Position numbers and translations under genes: made by a program. A DNA stretch of 32,262 nt from JACZYA01 sp965247455 (lineage in GTDB: Bacteria; Acidobacteriota; Terriglobia; Acidiferrales; 2-02-FULL-67-57): positions 1-32,262 of the forward strand of contig CBDFHE010000008.1 in NCBI GenBank assembly GCA_965247455.1, in the 5' to 3' direction. Positions 14,803 to 22,586 of the stretch are shown here, piece after piece. Each line of letters begins with the position of its first letter. Position 1 is the first letter of the stretch. Under the pieces are notes generated by a model. It was not told the DNA's origin, did not search any database, and saw only the letters and a program-made list of their open reading frames with translations.

Positions 14803-14810
14803 GTTTGCCG
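14803..14810. repeat. Right target duplication of the MITE-like element
   Basis: GTTTGCCG, exact copy of 14666-14673. It lies 15 bases beyond the prepilin peptidase stop codon. Confidence 0.65.
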
Positions 14811-14825
14811 GCGGGGTGACAAAGG

Positions 14826-15674
14826 TTAGGGGAACAGGCTCAGGTAGGAGGCCACCAGTTGCGGCCCCCAGAAAAGCGCGATCAGAGCTGCTACACCGAG
14901 AAAGGTGCCGAAGGGAAGCTCGTAGCGGGTGTCTTTGCCCGCCAGCAGCAAGAACAGTCCGCCCAACAGACTGCCCAGCAACGAGCCCAGCAACAGCGTC
15001 AGCACCGTCAGCTTGATGCCCAAGAACAGCCCCACCATGCCCATCATTTTCACGTCGCCCAGGCCCATAGCTTCCACGCGGCGGAGGCGATACCAGATTT
15101 CTCCCAGGGCGAACAGCAGGCCTGCCCCCAGCAGAGCGCCCAGCAACGCATCGGCGATCGAGAGTAAAACAGCAGGCAGATTGGTTCCGCCCAGCAGCCG
15201 CAGCAGCAGGGCGGCAGTCCCGTCCTCCAGCGGCAGCCAAAGCGCGAAGAGGAAGCCGGCAGCGATGCCGGGGAAGGTGATGCGGTCCGGCAGCAGCCGC
15301 TCGCGCAGGTCGGTAAAGATCAGAACGATCAGGGCCGAGGCCAGCAGCACCGCTTTCACGGCTGGCGGCGAAATTCCCCAGAGATGATAGACCAGTAGAA
15401 ACGTGAGGCCGGTGAGCAACTCGATCAACGGGTAAAACGGTGAGATGCGGCTGCGACAGTGGCGGCAGCGGCCACGGAGCCACAGGTAGCTGAGCACAGG
15501 AACGTTGTCGTAGGCGGCGATCATCTGGCCGCAGTGGGGGCAGCGCGAGCGCGGGTGAACAATGGACTCTCCTTTGGGAAGGCGGTGGATGCAGACATTG
15601 AGGAAGCTGCCGATCGTGAGGCCAACCACAAAGGCAGCCAGATGGAAACCGAGATCGAAAGCGGCCAGATTCAC
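14826..15674 (-). CDS. pilD: Type IV prepilin peptidase / N-methyltransferase
   Basis: Inner-membrane aspartyl protease that cleaves and methylates type IV pilin and type II secretion pseudopilins. The 282-residue protein has the N-terminal GSFLNVCIHRLP, a cytoplasmic zinc site of two CxxC pairs (C45/C48 and C70/C73), eight predicted hydrophobic segments, and the two catalytic aspartates D122 (in FTDLRERLLPD) and D207 (in MGLGDVKMMG). The presence of both domains marks the bifunctional form. The start is a GTG overlapping the stop of the upstream glycosyltransferase gene (GTGA). Confidence 0.93.
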   Translation of the reverse strand: MNLAAFDLGFHLAAFVVGLTIGSFLNVCIHRLPKGESIVHPRSRCPHCGQMIAAYDNVPVLSYLWLRGRCRHCRSRISPFYPLIELLTGLTFLLVYHLWGISPPAVKAVLLASALIVLIFTDLRERLLPDRITFPGIAAGFLFALWLPLEDGTAALLLRLLGGTNLPAVLLSIADALLGALLGAGLLFALGEIWYRLRRVEAMGLGDVKMMGMVGLFLGIKLTVLTLLLGSLLGSLLGGLFLLLAGKDTRYELPFGTFLGVAALIALFWGPQLVASYLSLFP

Positions 15675-16765
15675 GCGCGCACTCCTGCAGAAGACACCTG
15701 TTGGTAGATGCGAAGCGTGTTTTCCACCATCCGGTCGGCGGTGAAACGCTGCTGGATGGTTTCCCGCGCGGCGGCCCCGAGACGCGCGGCCAGGTCAGCG
15801 TCGCCCAGCAAGCGCACAATCGCGAACGCAATCGCAGTGGAGTCGGATGCAGACACCAGCAGGCCGTTTCTTCCGTCTTCCACCACTTCCAGTCCCGCGT
15901 CTTGTGCCACAGCCACCACGGGGAGCGCATAGGACATCGCGGCCAGCAGGGAAGTGCCGAGTCCCTCCAACAGCGAGGGAAAGACAAAGGCGTCCAGCGC
16001 CGAATAGACCTGGGCGAGATCGTCCACGAAGCCTGCAAAGGAAACCGCGGATTCCACGCCCAGTTGCCGCACCAGGCGTTCGAGTTGCGTGCGGTGCGGG
16101 CCGTCGCCGGTCAGCATCAAGCGGCAAGTCGGAACCTTTTCCAGCACGGTTGGGAGGGCACGAAGGAGAAACTCCTGGCCTTTTCCGGGCACCAGGTAGC
16201 CGACGCATCCGATCAGTTTTTCCTTGTCGGTCACGCCCCAGTGCCGGCGCGCTGAGCGGCGCATTGCGGTGGGCGGCAAGGAAGGAAAATCCACGCCGTC
16301 ATAGACCACGTCCACGCGGTCAGCGGGTATCCCGGCCGCGCGCACGGTCTCCGCGACGAAGCGAGAAATGGCCAGGACACGGTGAGCGGCGCGATAGCGG
16401 GAGAGGGACACGGGGTTTGATTGTAGGCGATAGGCGACGCGGCGCGAAGCCAGCACACGAGTCCGGCGGCGCGCCCGGACCAGCCAGGCGGCGGTGAGGG
16501 CGTGGGCGTCGTGCAGGTGCAGAACGTCGAACTGCCGTTGCCGCAGGAGTTGGCGCAGACGGGCCGCGGCTTGGAGTCGCACCGCGCGCCGGCCGACGGT
16601 GTGAATGGAGATGCCCTCCGCCTGGGCGCGCTCGGCCAGGGGAGCGCCTTCGACGGCGAGCAGTGCGGTGGGGTGGCTGCGGGCTTGCAATCCCCGCAGC
16701 AGCAGCAGCGCCTGATGCTGACCGCCGCGCCACTGCCGTCCCAGATCGACGTGCAGCGAGGTCAC
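15671..16765 (-). CDS. GT4-family glycosyltransferase
   Basis: Retaining GT-B glycosyltransferase that probably builds cell-surface glycan or lipopolysaccharide. The 364-residue protein has an N-terminal acceptor domain (VDLGRQWRGGQHQALLLLRGL) and a C-terminal nucleotide-sugar domain. VGYLVPGKGQEFLLRAL, LTGDGPHRTQLERL, VSFAGFVDDLAQVYSALDAFV, and FPSLLEGLGTSLLAAMSYALPVVA are classical GT4 elements, with the EGLGTSLLEAM-like donor-binding loop intact. The donor sugar cannot be told from sequence. It starts at a GTG that overlaps the GT2 gene stop and is coupled to pilD downstream. Confidence 0.85.
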   Translation of the reverse strand: MTSLHVDLGRQWRGGQHQALLLLRGLQARSHPTALLAVEGAPLAERAQAEGISIHTVGRRAVRLQAAARLRQLLRQRQFDVLHLHDAHALTAAWLVRARRRTRVLASRRVAYRLQSNPVSLSRYRAAHRVLAISRFVAETVRAAGIPADRVDVVYDGVDFPSLPPTAMRRSARRHWGVTDKEKLIGCVGYLVPGKGQEFLLRALPTVLEKVPTCRLMLTGDGPHRTQLERLVRQLGVESAVSFAGFVDDLAQVYSALDAFVFPSLLEGLGTSLLAAMSYALPVVAVAQDAGLEVVEDGRNGLLVSASDSTAIAFAIVRLLGDADLAARLGAAARETIQQRFTADRMVENTLRIYQQVSSAGVRA

Positions 16766-17544
16766 GGCTGTGCCTCCTTGGGCTCGGGTGCGAGCGAGCC
16801 GCCGTGGACCAGCACGCCCAGTTTCAGGTATTTGAGGAAGACGTACCAGGCGGCCATCTGGGCAATCAGCCAGCCGCGGTAGCCGTCACGAAAACCTTGC
16901 TGGAAGAAATACGTGCGCAGAAACGTCCAGGGAGGGGCCAGCAGCAGCGACGGCAGCCAGCGTCGGCGACCGGCGGCAAACAATTGCTCGGCTGCGATGG
17001 TGGTGTAGCGGTTGATGCGGCTGGTGTGCTCGCTGAGGGCGTTGACGGTGTGGTGGTAGAGGTCGCCGTCGAGCTGCCCCACCGGACCTTCGGCCTGGAG
17101 GCTTTCGTGCAGTACGCCCACGAAGCGGGCGCGGTCGCGGCGATAGAGGCGGAGCTTGGGGTCGGGATACCAGCCGGAGTGGTGAATCCACGCGCCCAGG
17201 TAGCGCGCCCGGCGGCGCATGGCATAGGCGACCGCGGTGGGCTGGCTTTGTTTCCATCGGCGCAGGCTTTCCTGCAAGGGGGGGCTCAGCTCCTCGTCGG
17301 CATCCAGGCTGAAAATCCAATCGTGCGCGGCCTGCGCGGCGGCGAAGTTTTTCTGGTCGGAGTAGTCGGTCCACGGGCGGGTGAGGACGCGTGCGCCGAA
17401 GCGGCGGGCGACAGCGCAGGTGTCGTCGGTGCTGCCTGAGTCCACCACCAGAATCTCGTCGGCCAAGTCGGCCAGCGAAGCCAGGGCGCGCGGCAGGTTG
17501 CGCTCCTCGTTGCGGGTGATGAGGGTTGCGGTCAGTTGAACCAT
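16762..17544 (-). CDS. GT2-family glycosyltransferase (WaaE/KdtX-like)
   Basis: Inverting GT-A glycosyltransferase. The 260-residue reading from the ATG at 17544 begins at once with the fold's first strand, LTATLITRNEERNLPRAL, followed by DEILVVDSGSTDDTCAVARR, TDYSDQKNFA and FSLDADEELSPPL, where the DxD-type metal motif sits. YPDPKLRLYRRDRARFVG and the HHTVNALSEHTSRINRYT segment match the WaaE/KdtX branch, known to add sugars to lipopolysaccharide core. A longer start at 17622 would add 26 residues unlike the family. It heads the GT2-GT4-pilD operon. Confidence 0.85.
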   Translation of the reverse strand: MVQLTATLITRNEERNLPRALASLADLADEILVVDSGSTDDTCAVARRFGARVLTRPWTDYSDQKNFAAAQAAHDWIFSLDADEELSPPLQESLRRWKQSQPTAVAYAMRRRARYLGAWIHHSGWYPDPKLRLYRRDRARFVGVLHESLQAEGPVGQLDGDLYHHTVNALSEHTSRINRYTTIAAEQLFAAGRRRWLPSLLLAPPWTFLRTYFFQQGFRDGYRGWLIAQMAAWYVFLKYLKLGVLVHGGSLAPEPKEAQP

Positions 17545-17616
17545 GATGGAGTTGCCGGGCGCATTATCGCAAATACCGGCGAGCGAGACTACTTTCAGCC
17601 TTCTCTTTCCCGGCAA

Positions 17617-17647
17617 TTGCACCGGAACCGGGGCGGAGAGTTATAAT
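17617..17647 (+). promoter_or_regulatory. Candidate promoter of the M16 peptidase operon
   Basis: A perfect TATAAT (17642-17647) with TTGCAC (17617-17622) at a 19-base spacing. The leader to the ATG at 17821 would be about 165 bases and contains the small inverted repeat TTCACG/CGTGAA (17762-17775). Confidence 0.45.
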
Positions 17648-17820
17648 TAGGCGGCAGAGGAGGGCAGGTTCAAATTGCCCCGGTAACCTTTGAGCTGGAG
17701 TTTCGTCTAAGATTTAGGATGGAATTTCGTTTTATCCGGAAGTGTGGACCGAGTGGGCGCTTTCACGTTCGTGAAGGGAGCACAACTCGGGCAATCCTAT
17801 GAAGGGAAAGGGTGATTGAG

Positions 17821-19212
17821 ATGCGAAAGGCGAGGTTTTTCCTGGCAGGGCTTCTCTGTGTGGGTTTGCTGGTTCTCGTGCCGCTGGCGCCGGGGGTTCA
17901 GGCTGCGGAGGGCGGCAAGAGCGCCCAATCAATCCGGCTGGAGTTCGAGGAATTCAAGCTGGACAACGGGCTGCGGGTGATTCTGGCCGAGGACCACTCG
18001 GCGCCCACCTACTCGATTGCCGTGACCTACAACGTGGGCTCGCGGAATGAGCGCCCCGGGCGGACCGGCTTCGCTCACTTGTTCGAGCACATGATGTTCC
18101 AGGGCTCGGAGAAGGTGGGCAAGGGCGAGCACTTTATCCTGATCTTCAACAACGGCGGCGGCATGAACGGCACCACCAACGCCGACCGCACCAACTACTT
18201 TGAAACCCTGCCGGTGAACCAGCTCGACCTGGGGCTGTTTCTGGAAGCCGACCGCATGCGGTCGCTGGTCATCAACCAGGCCAACCTCGACAACCAGCGC
18301 AACGCCGTGCAAGAAGAGCGGCGCCTGAGCGTGGACAACCGGGCCTACGGGAAAACCTTCGAGGCCATTTTCGAAACCGCCTACGATAATTTCGCCTACA
18401 AGCATTCCACTATTGGCTCGATGGCGGACCTGGATGCCGCGACCGTGGAGGACGTAGCCGAGTTTTTTCGGATTTACTATGCGCCCAACAACGCGGTGCT
18501 TTCGCTGGTGGGCGACTTCAAGGCGGAAGAGGCCCTGGCCAAGATCGAAAAATACTTCGGCGCTATTCCTTCGCAACCCTCGCCCCCGGAGCCCGACGTG
18601 AGCGAACCGGAACAGAAAGGTGGGCGGCGCAAGACACTGGAAGACAGCTTTGCGCGGCTGCCGCGCGTGGACATCGTCCACAAGATTCCTCCCGCCAACA
18701 CGCCCGATTGGTACGCCCTCGACGTGCTGGGCGAGGTGCTAGCCAGTGGACAGTCCTCCCGCCTCTACCAGAAACTGGTGAAGGAAGAGCAGGCGGCCGT
18801 GGCCGCCGCGGGAGGGGTATTCATGCTTCGCGGGCCCTCTATCCTGCTGCTGCTGGCGGTGGCGCGCCCGGGCAAGGAGATGGCGGAGATTGAGAAACTG
18901 GTCTATGAAGAGATCGAGCGCCTGAAGACCGAGCCGATTGAGGACTGGGAGTTGGAAAAAGTGCGGATGCAACTGCGGCACCTGCGCGTCCAGCAGCTAC
19001 AGAGCACATCCTTCCGGGCCCGCCTGCTGGGTGAGTACGCCGTCTATTTCGATGACCCCGGGCTCATCAACACCATCGGGGAAAAGTACCTGCAGGTCAG
19101 CAAGGAGGACGTGCAGCGGGTGGCGCGCACCTACTTGAAGCAATCCAACCGCACCGTGATTACGACCGTGCCCAAGCCCACGGAGACGGCGGAAGCCAAG
19201 CCGGGCGAGTGA
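17821..19212 (+). CDS. M16 zinc peptidase, active subunit, exported
   Basis: Insulinase/pitrilysin-like metallopeptidase of the bacterial M16B type. The 463-residue protein has a signal peptide (residues 1-28, FFLAGLLCVGLLVLVPLAPGVQA). It keeps the inverted zinc motif HLFEH (H86, E89, H90) in RTGFAHLFEHMMFQGS and a downstream acidic ligand in NAVQEERRLS (E165/E166). The second half (about 190-450) is the non-catalytic M16 domain. The ATG at 17821 follows GAAGGGAAAGGG; an in-frame GTG at 17812 is an alternative. It lies 22 bases before a partner gene lacking the zinc site, the usual two-subunit arrangement. Confidence 0.9.
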   Translation: MRKARFFLAGLLCVGLLVLVPLAPGVQAAEGGKSAQSIRLEFEEFKLDNGLRVILAEDHSAPTYSIAVTYNVGSRNERPGRTGFAHLFEHMMFQGSEKVGKGEHFILIFNNGGGMNGTTNADRTNYFETLPVNQLDLGLFLEADRMRSLVINQANLDNQRNAVQEERRLSVDNRAYGKTFEAIFETAYDNFAYKHSTIGSMADLDAATVEDVAEFFRIYYAPNNAVLSLVGDFKAEEALAKIEKYFGAIPSQPSPPEPDVSEPEQKGGRRKTLEDSFARLPRVDIVHKIPPANTPDWYALDVLGEVLASGQSSRLYQKLVKEEQAAVAAAGGVFMLRGPSILLLLAVARPGKEMAEIEKLVYEEIERLKTEPIEDWELEKVRMQLRHLRVQQLQSTSFRARLLGEYAVYFDDPGLINTIGEKYLQVSKEDVQRVARTYLKQSNRTVITTVPKPTETAEAKPGE

Positions 19213-19234
19213 AGAGAGAGGAAGGAGAAGAACG

Positions 19235-21064
19235 ATGAAGAGCCCAAAGTTTTTCCTGTCGTTCGTCTTGGCGGCCGCGCTGTCGGTGGCCGTGTGCGCG
19301 CCCGGGTGGGCGCAGGAGCCGGGTCAGGATTCGAAGGCCGTCTCGGTCAGCAAGGTCGAGCGCAAGGACTTGGCGCCGGTGTCAAAGGAAATCCTGCGCG
19401 TCAAGCTGCCCCGGCCGGTGGAAGCGACTCTGGAGAATGGTCTCACCGTGCTGATCATGGAAGACCACCGCCTGCCGGCGGTGTCGGTGAGTCTGAGTAT
19501 CACCGGCGCCGGGCCACTGTTCGAGCCGTCGGACCTGCCGGGGCTGGCGGTGGTGACCGCGCAGATGCTGGACGAAGGCACGCAGACGCACACCAGCCGG
19601 CAAATCGCCGAGGAGGTGGCCCGATTGGGAGCTACCTTGGGTGCCTCTTCTTCGTTTGGGTCGGCTGCGTCGGCGATCAGCGCTTCCGGGCTGAGCGACA
19701 ACTTCGAGCAGTGGTTCGCGCTGTTCACTGATGTGCTGCTCCATCCCGCCTTTCCGGCTGACGAATTGGACAAGCTCAAGCAGCGGCTCAAGGCCAGCTT
19801 GCGCCAGCAGCGCTCGTCGCCGGGCTTCCTGGCCAGCGAGCGCTTCAACCGGGCGGTGTACGGCGGCCATCCTGCTGCTGTCCGGTCGGCGACTCCCGAG
19901 TCGGTGGACGCCTTCACGTCTGAGGCATTGGCCCAGTGGCATCGGGAGCACTATGCCCCGCAGAACGCCATCCTGAGCTTTGCCGGCGATGTCAGCGCGT
20001 CCGACCTGCTCCCGAAGCTGGAGAAGTGGCTGGGGGAGTGGGAGCGAACCGAGCTGGGAATCAAGTTGCCGGCGAATCCCACGCCGGTTTCCGCCAAGAA
20101 GGTCTATGTGGTGGACCGGCCCAACTCGGTGCAGACCAGCCTGACGATGGGCAACATCGCCATTGACCGGCGCGACTCGGACTACATCCCGATGGTGGTG
20201 ATGAACCGCGTGCTCGGGCAAGGGCCGGCGGCGCGGCTGTTCCTGAACCTGCGCGAGGAGAAGGGCTACACCTACGGCGTGTCCAGCTCCTTCACTGCTT
20301 TGATGTATCCCGGCCCCTGGCGCGTGGGCGGGTCGTTGCGGACCGAAGTCACCGAAGGCGCGATGACGGAGTTCCTCTACGAGCTGCGGCGCATCCGGGA
20401 CGAGGCGGTGCCTGAGAAGGAACTGGAGGAGGCCAAGCGGGCCATGGTGGCCAACTTCGCGCTCTCGTTGGAGCGGCCCAACCAGCTCTTGACCTATGCC
20501 CGCATCATCAAGATTTACGGCTTCCCGGAGAACTACTGGGATACCTATCCTGCCAAGCTCATGGCCGTGACCGCCGACGAGGTGCAGCGGGTGGCCCGCA
20601 CCTACCTCAACCTCGACACCATGCAGGTGGTGGCGGTGGGCAACGCCGGAAAGATCAAGCAGATCATGGAAGCCTATGGTCCGGTTGAGGTGTACGACAC
20701 CGAGGGCAATCCGGTGTCCGAGGAGGAAGTGGCCGCCGCAGAGGTCGCCGAGGCCGGGCCACCGGCGGAGGTGGCGGGCGATTGGGAGTTGACCCTGCTG
20801 GGGCCGCAAGGGTCGATCACGAGATCGCTGAGCCTGGAACAGGACGGCGGTAATCTGACCGGCACATTCGCCGCCCTGCGGGGTGGCGAAGCACCCTTGA
20901 CCGGATCCGTCAAAGGGAACTCGATCAGCTTTGCCGTCACGCGCAAGACACCGCAGGGCGAACGCATGGTCGAGTACAGCGGCACCGTGGACAGCGGGAC
21001 GATGAAGGGGACGATGCAGGTGGGCCAATTCAGCCTGGAGTGGACCGCTAAGAGAAAAGAATAG
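19235..21064 (+). CDS. M16-family partner subunit, zinc site lost, with C-terminal beta domain
   Basis: The 609-residue exported protein has a signal peptide ending at WAQ (residue 26). Its two M16 domains align with the upstream gene, but the HxxEH position reads VTAQMLDEGT, so it cannot bind the catalytic zinc. The conserved R/Y substrate-binding region (NLREEKGYTYGVSSSF) is kept, as in inactive partner chains of heterodimeric M16 proteases. Beyond about residue 505 a separate, probably all-beta domain of about 100 residues follows (GDWELTLLGPQGSITRSLSLEQ split by turns, ending FSLEWTAKRKE). AGGAAGGAG precedes the ATG. Confidence 0.88.
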   Translation: MKSPKFFLSFVLAAALSVAVCAPGWAQEPGQDSKAVSVSKVERKDLAPVSKEILRVKLPRPVEATLENGLTVLIMEDHRLPAVSVSLSITGAGPLFEPSDLPGLAVVTAQMLDEGTQTHTSRQIAEEVARLGATLGASSSFGSAASAISASGLSDNFEQWFALFTDVLLHPAFPADELDKLKQRLKASLRQQRSSPGFLASERFNRAVYGGHPAAVRSATPESVDAFTSEALAQWHREHYAPQNAILSFAGDVSASDLLPKLEKWLGEWERTELGIKLPANPTPVSAKKVYVVDRPNSVQTSLTMGNIAIDRRDSDYIPMVVMNRVLGQGPAARLFLNLREEKGYTYGVSSSFTALMYPGPWRVGGSLRTEVTEGAMTEFLYELRRIRDEAVPEKELEEAKRAMVANFALSLERPNQLLTYARIIKIYGFPENYWDTYPAKLMAVTADEVQRVARTYLNLDTMQVVAVGNAGKIKQIMEAYGPVEVYDTEGNPVSEEEVAAAEVAEAGPPAEVAGDWELTLLGPQGSITRSLSLEQDGGNLTGTFAALRGGEAPLTGSVKGNSISFAVTRKTPQGERMVEYSGTVDSGTMKGTMQVGQFSLEWTAKRKE

Positions 21065-21110
21065 CTGCGCTTCGCCGTTTCCGGTATCTGTCGGGGGAAA
21101 AGATTGTTGA

Positions 21111-21138
21111 GGGCGCGCTCGGGGATGCTGGCGCGCCT
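21111..21138 (+). terminator. Possible terminator after the M16 operon
   Basis: GGGCGCGC (21111-21118) pairs with GCGCGCCT (21131-21138), a strong GC stem with a 12-base loop, followed by TCTTCCCATT. The T content is modest. Confidence 0.4.
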
Positions 21139-21162
21139 TCTTCCCATTCATTTGCTCTTGCC

Positions 21163-21192
21163 TTGACGGTTTATCACACCCACAGCTAAACT
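21163..21192 (+). promoter_or_regulatory. Sigma-70 promoter of the alpha/beta hydrolase gene
   Basis: TTGACG (21163-21168), an 18-base spacer, TAAACT (21187-21192). The leader to the ATG at 21238 is about 38 bases. Confidence 0.5.
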
Positions 21193-21237
21193 CTGCGGCT
21201 CTTGTGTATCTCTTTGCGGTTGGCCTCATCGGTATTC

Positions 21238-22248
21238 ATGCTGAAAGCTTGGATTCATTCCATCGAGCGCGCGCACTGGGCGCGCGAGAACCGCCGCGTT
21301 ACGTATCCGTTTGAGTGGGGCATCGAGCACTTGGGGGGTGACCCGCAGCGCGATGACCCGCGCGAATTCCTTCTGGGCTACTCCCGCCGTGCGGTCGAAA
21401 CCAGCGAGCAATTTTTTGCCACCGAGGCGGCGGAGTGGTACCGTCTCGAGGGTGACCTGCTCCGTTTTCCGAGCGCGATTGAGTCGTCCTTTCCCGAAAA
21501 CAACACTGTCCACGCACGCTGGTTCCCGGCGGAGCGCCCCCAAGGGCGCGCGGTGGTGGTGCTGCCGCAGTGGAACGCCCAGCCGGAGAGCCACGTCAGC
21601 ATTTGCCGGTTCCTGCGCCGCTTCGGGGTCAGCGCTTTGCGGTTGAGCCTGCCCTACCACGACCAGCGCCAGCCCGCCGGCTACGAGCGCGCCGACCCGA
21701 TGGTGAGCCCCAACCTTGGGCTGACCTTGCAGGCATCGCGCCAGGCGGTGCTGGACGCGCGGCGGGCGGTGCGCTGGCTGGAGCGGCAGGGTTACACCCG
21801 GATTGGTATTCTGGGAACCAGCCTCGGCTCCTCGGTCTCCTACATCACGCTGGCGCACGAGCCGGCGCTGCGCGCGGGCGTCTTCCTGCACGTCTCCACC
21901 TACTTCGCGGACGTGGTCAGCCGGGGGATGGTGACCTCGCACGTGTGGGAGGGACTGGCGTCGCAGGTGAGCGCCGAAGAGTTGCGCCAGCTCTGGATGC
22001 CGATCAGTCCCTTTCCTTATGTCGGGCGCCTGCGGGGCAGGGAGCCGGCCATGCTGCTGGTGTCGGCGCGCTATGACCTGACGTTTCCTTTCGATCTCTC
22101 CCGCCTGCTGTGGGAGCGGATGGAGGAGCTGAGCATTCCACATCAACGGTTGATCCTGCCCTGCGGGCACTACACGCTCGCAAACTTTCCTTTCAGTTGG
22201 TGGGCCGGCCTCCGCTTCGTCCCCTTCCTTCGCCGCGCTTTGGCGTGA
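21238..22248 (+). CDS. Alpha/beta hydrolase, substrate unknown
   Basis: A 336-residue cytosolic hydrolase. The nucleophile elbow is GTSLGSS with S195, the acid is probably D280 (in VSARYDLTFPF) and the base H311 (in CGHYTLANFPF), all in the order expected for the fold. RAVVVLPQWNAQPESHVSICR is the region before the oxyanion site, and LSLPYHDQRQPAGYERAD a lid-side loop. A long N-terminal extension (1-95) precedes the core. The ATG at 21238 is chosen; an in-frame start at 21202 adds 12 residues. It resembles the acetyl-xylan-esterase/dienelactone-hydrolase type rather than lipases, but the substrate cannot be deduced. Confidence 0.75.
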   Translation: MLKAWIHSIERAHWARENRRVTYPFEWGIEHLGGDPQRDDPREFLLGYSRRAVETSEQFFATEAAEWYRLEGDLLRFPSAIESSFPENNTVHARWFPAERPQGRAVVVLPQWNAQPESHVSICRFLRRFGVSALRLSLPYHDQRQPAGYERADPMVSPNLGLTLQASRQAVLDARRAVRWLERQGYTRIGILGTSLGSSVSYITLAHEPALRAGVFLHVSTYFADVVSRGMVTSHVWEGLASQVSAEELRQLWMPISPFPYVGRLRGREPAMLLVSARYDLTFPFDLSRLLWERMEELSIPHQRLILPCGHYTLANFPFSWWAGLRFVPFLRRALA

Positions 22249-22311
22249 AGGAAGGACACTCGAAACTCATACTCGCCGAATCGGTGTGTGCGATTGTCCT
22301 GCATGGCTTCC

Positions 22312-22393
22312 CACCGCGGAGGCACAGAGCACGCAGAGAACCTGAGACCGATCCGCTAATTCCATACTCACTGCCTCGGCGCTCTCTGCGGTG
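22312..22393. repeat. Imperfect palindromic repeat (CACCG...GAGGCACAGAG type)
   Basis: Left arm begins CACCGCGGAGGCACAGAG (from 22312); the right arm ends GCTCTCTGCGGTG (to 22393). A related palindrome lies at 24108-24188, on the other side of hutH. Such AGAGGCACAGAG repeats are, from memory, dispersed in many environmental genomes. Confidence 0.55.
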
Positions 22394-22452
22394 AGCGGTT
22401 CCGTAGCTATATCGAACCCGAGTTTCGTTTTTCGAGTTGCAGCCGCTCGGTC

Positions 22453-22562
22453 GCAGACAAAAATGTCTGCGCCACCAACCCTAATCTCAGGCTCGGTAGG
22501 GCAGACCTGCCTACTGCAGGCAGGCATTCCTGTTTACCCTGAGCTTTCCTGCCGAAGGCAGG
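22453..22562. repeat. Cluster of three perfect hairpins downstream of hutH
   Basis: GCAGACA/TGTCTGC (22453-22459 and 22464-22470, loop AAAA); CCTGCCT/AGGCAGG (22506-22512 and 22518-22524); CCTGCC/GGCAGG (22548-22553 and 22557-22562, loop GAA). The last splits CCCTGAGC and TTGTCGAAGGG, which otherwise form a familiar dispersed repeat. Together they fill most of the 338-base gap between the hydrolase and hutH, which holds no gene. Confidence 0.6.
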
Positions 22563-22586
22563 CTTGTCGAAGGGTCTGCCGCAGTT

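Noticed and set aside
17762..17775. TTCACG/CGTGAA inverted repeat as a terminator or operator
   Set aside because: Two-base loop and no T tract; kept only as a note in the promoter entry.
19382..21229. A 615-codon minus-strand frame opposite the second M16 gene
   Set aside because: Low-complexity, His/Arg/Gln-rich antisense frame; the M16 homology is on the plus strand.
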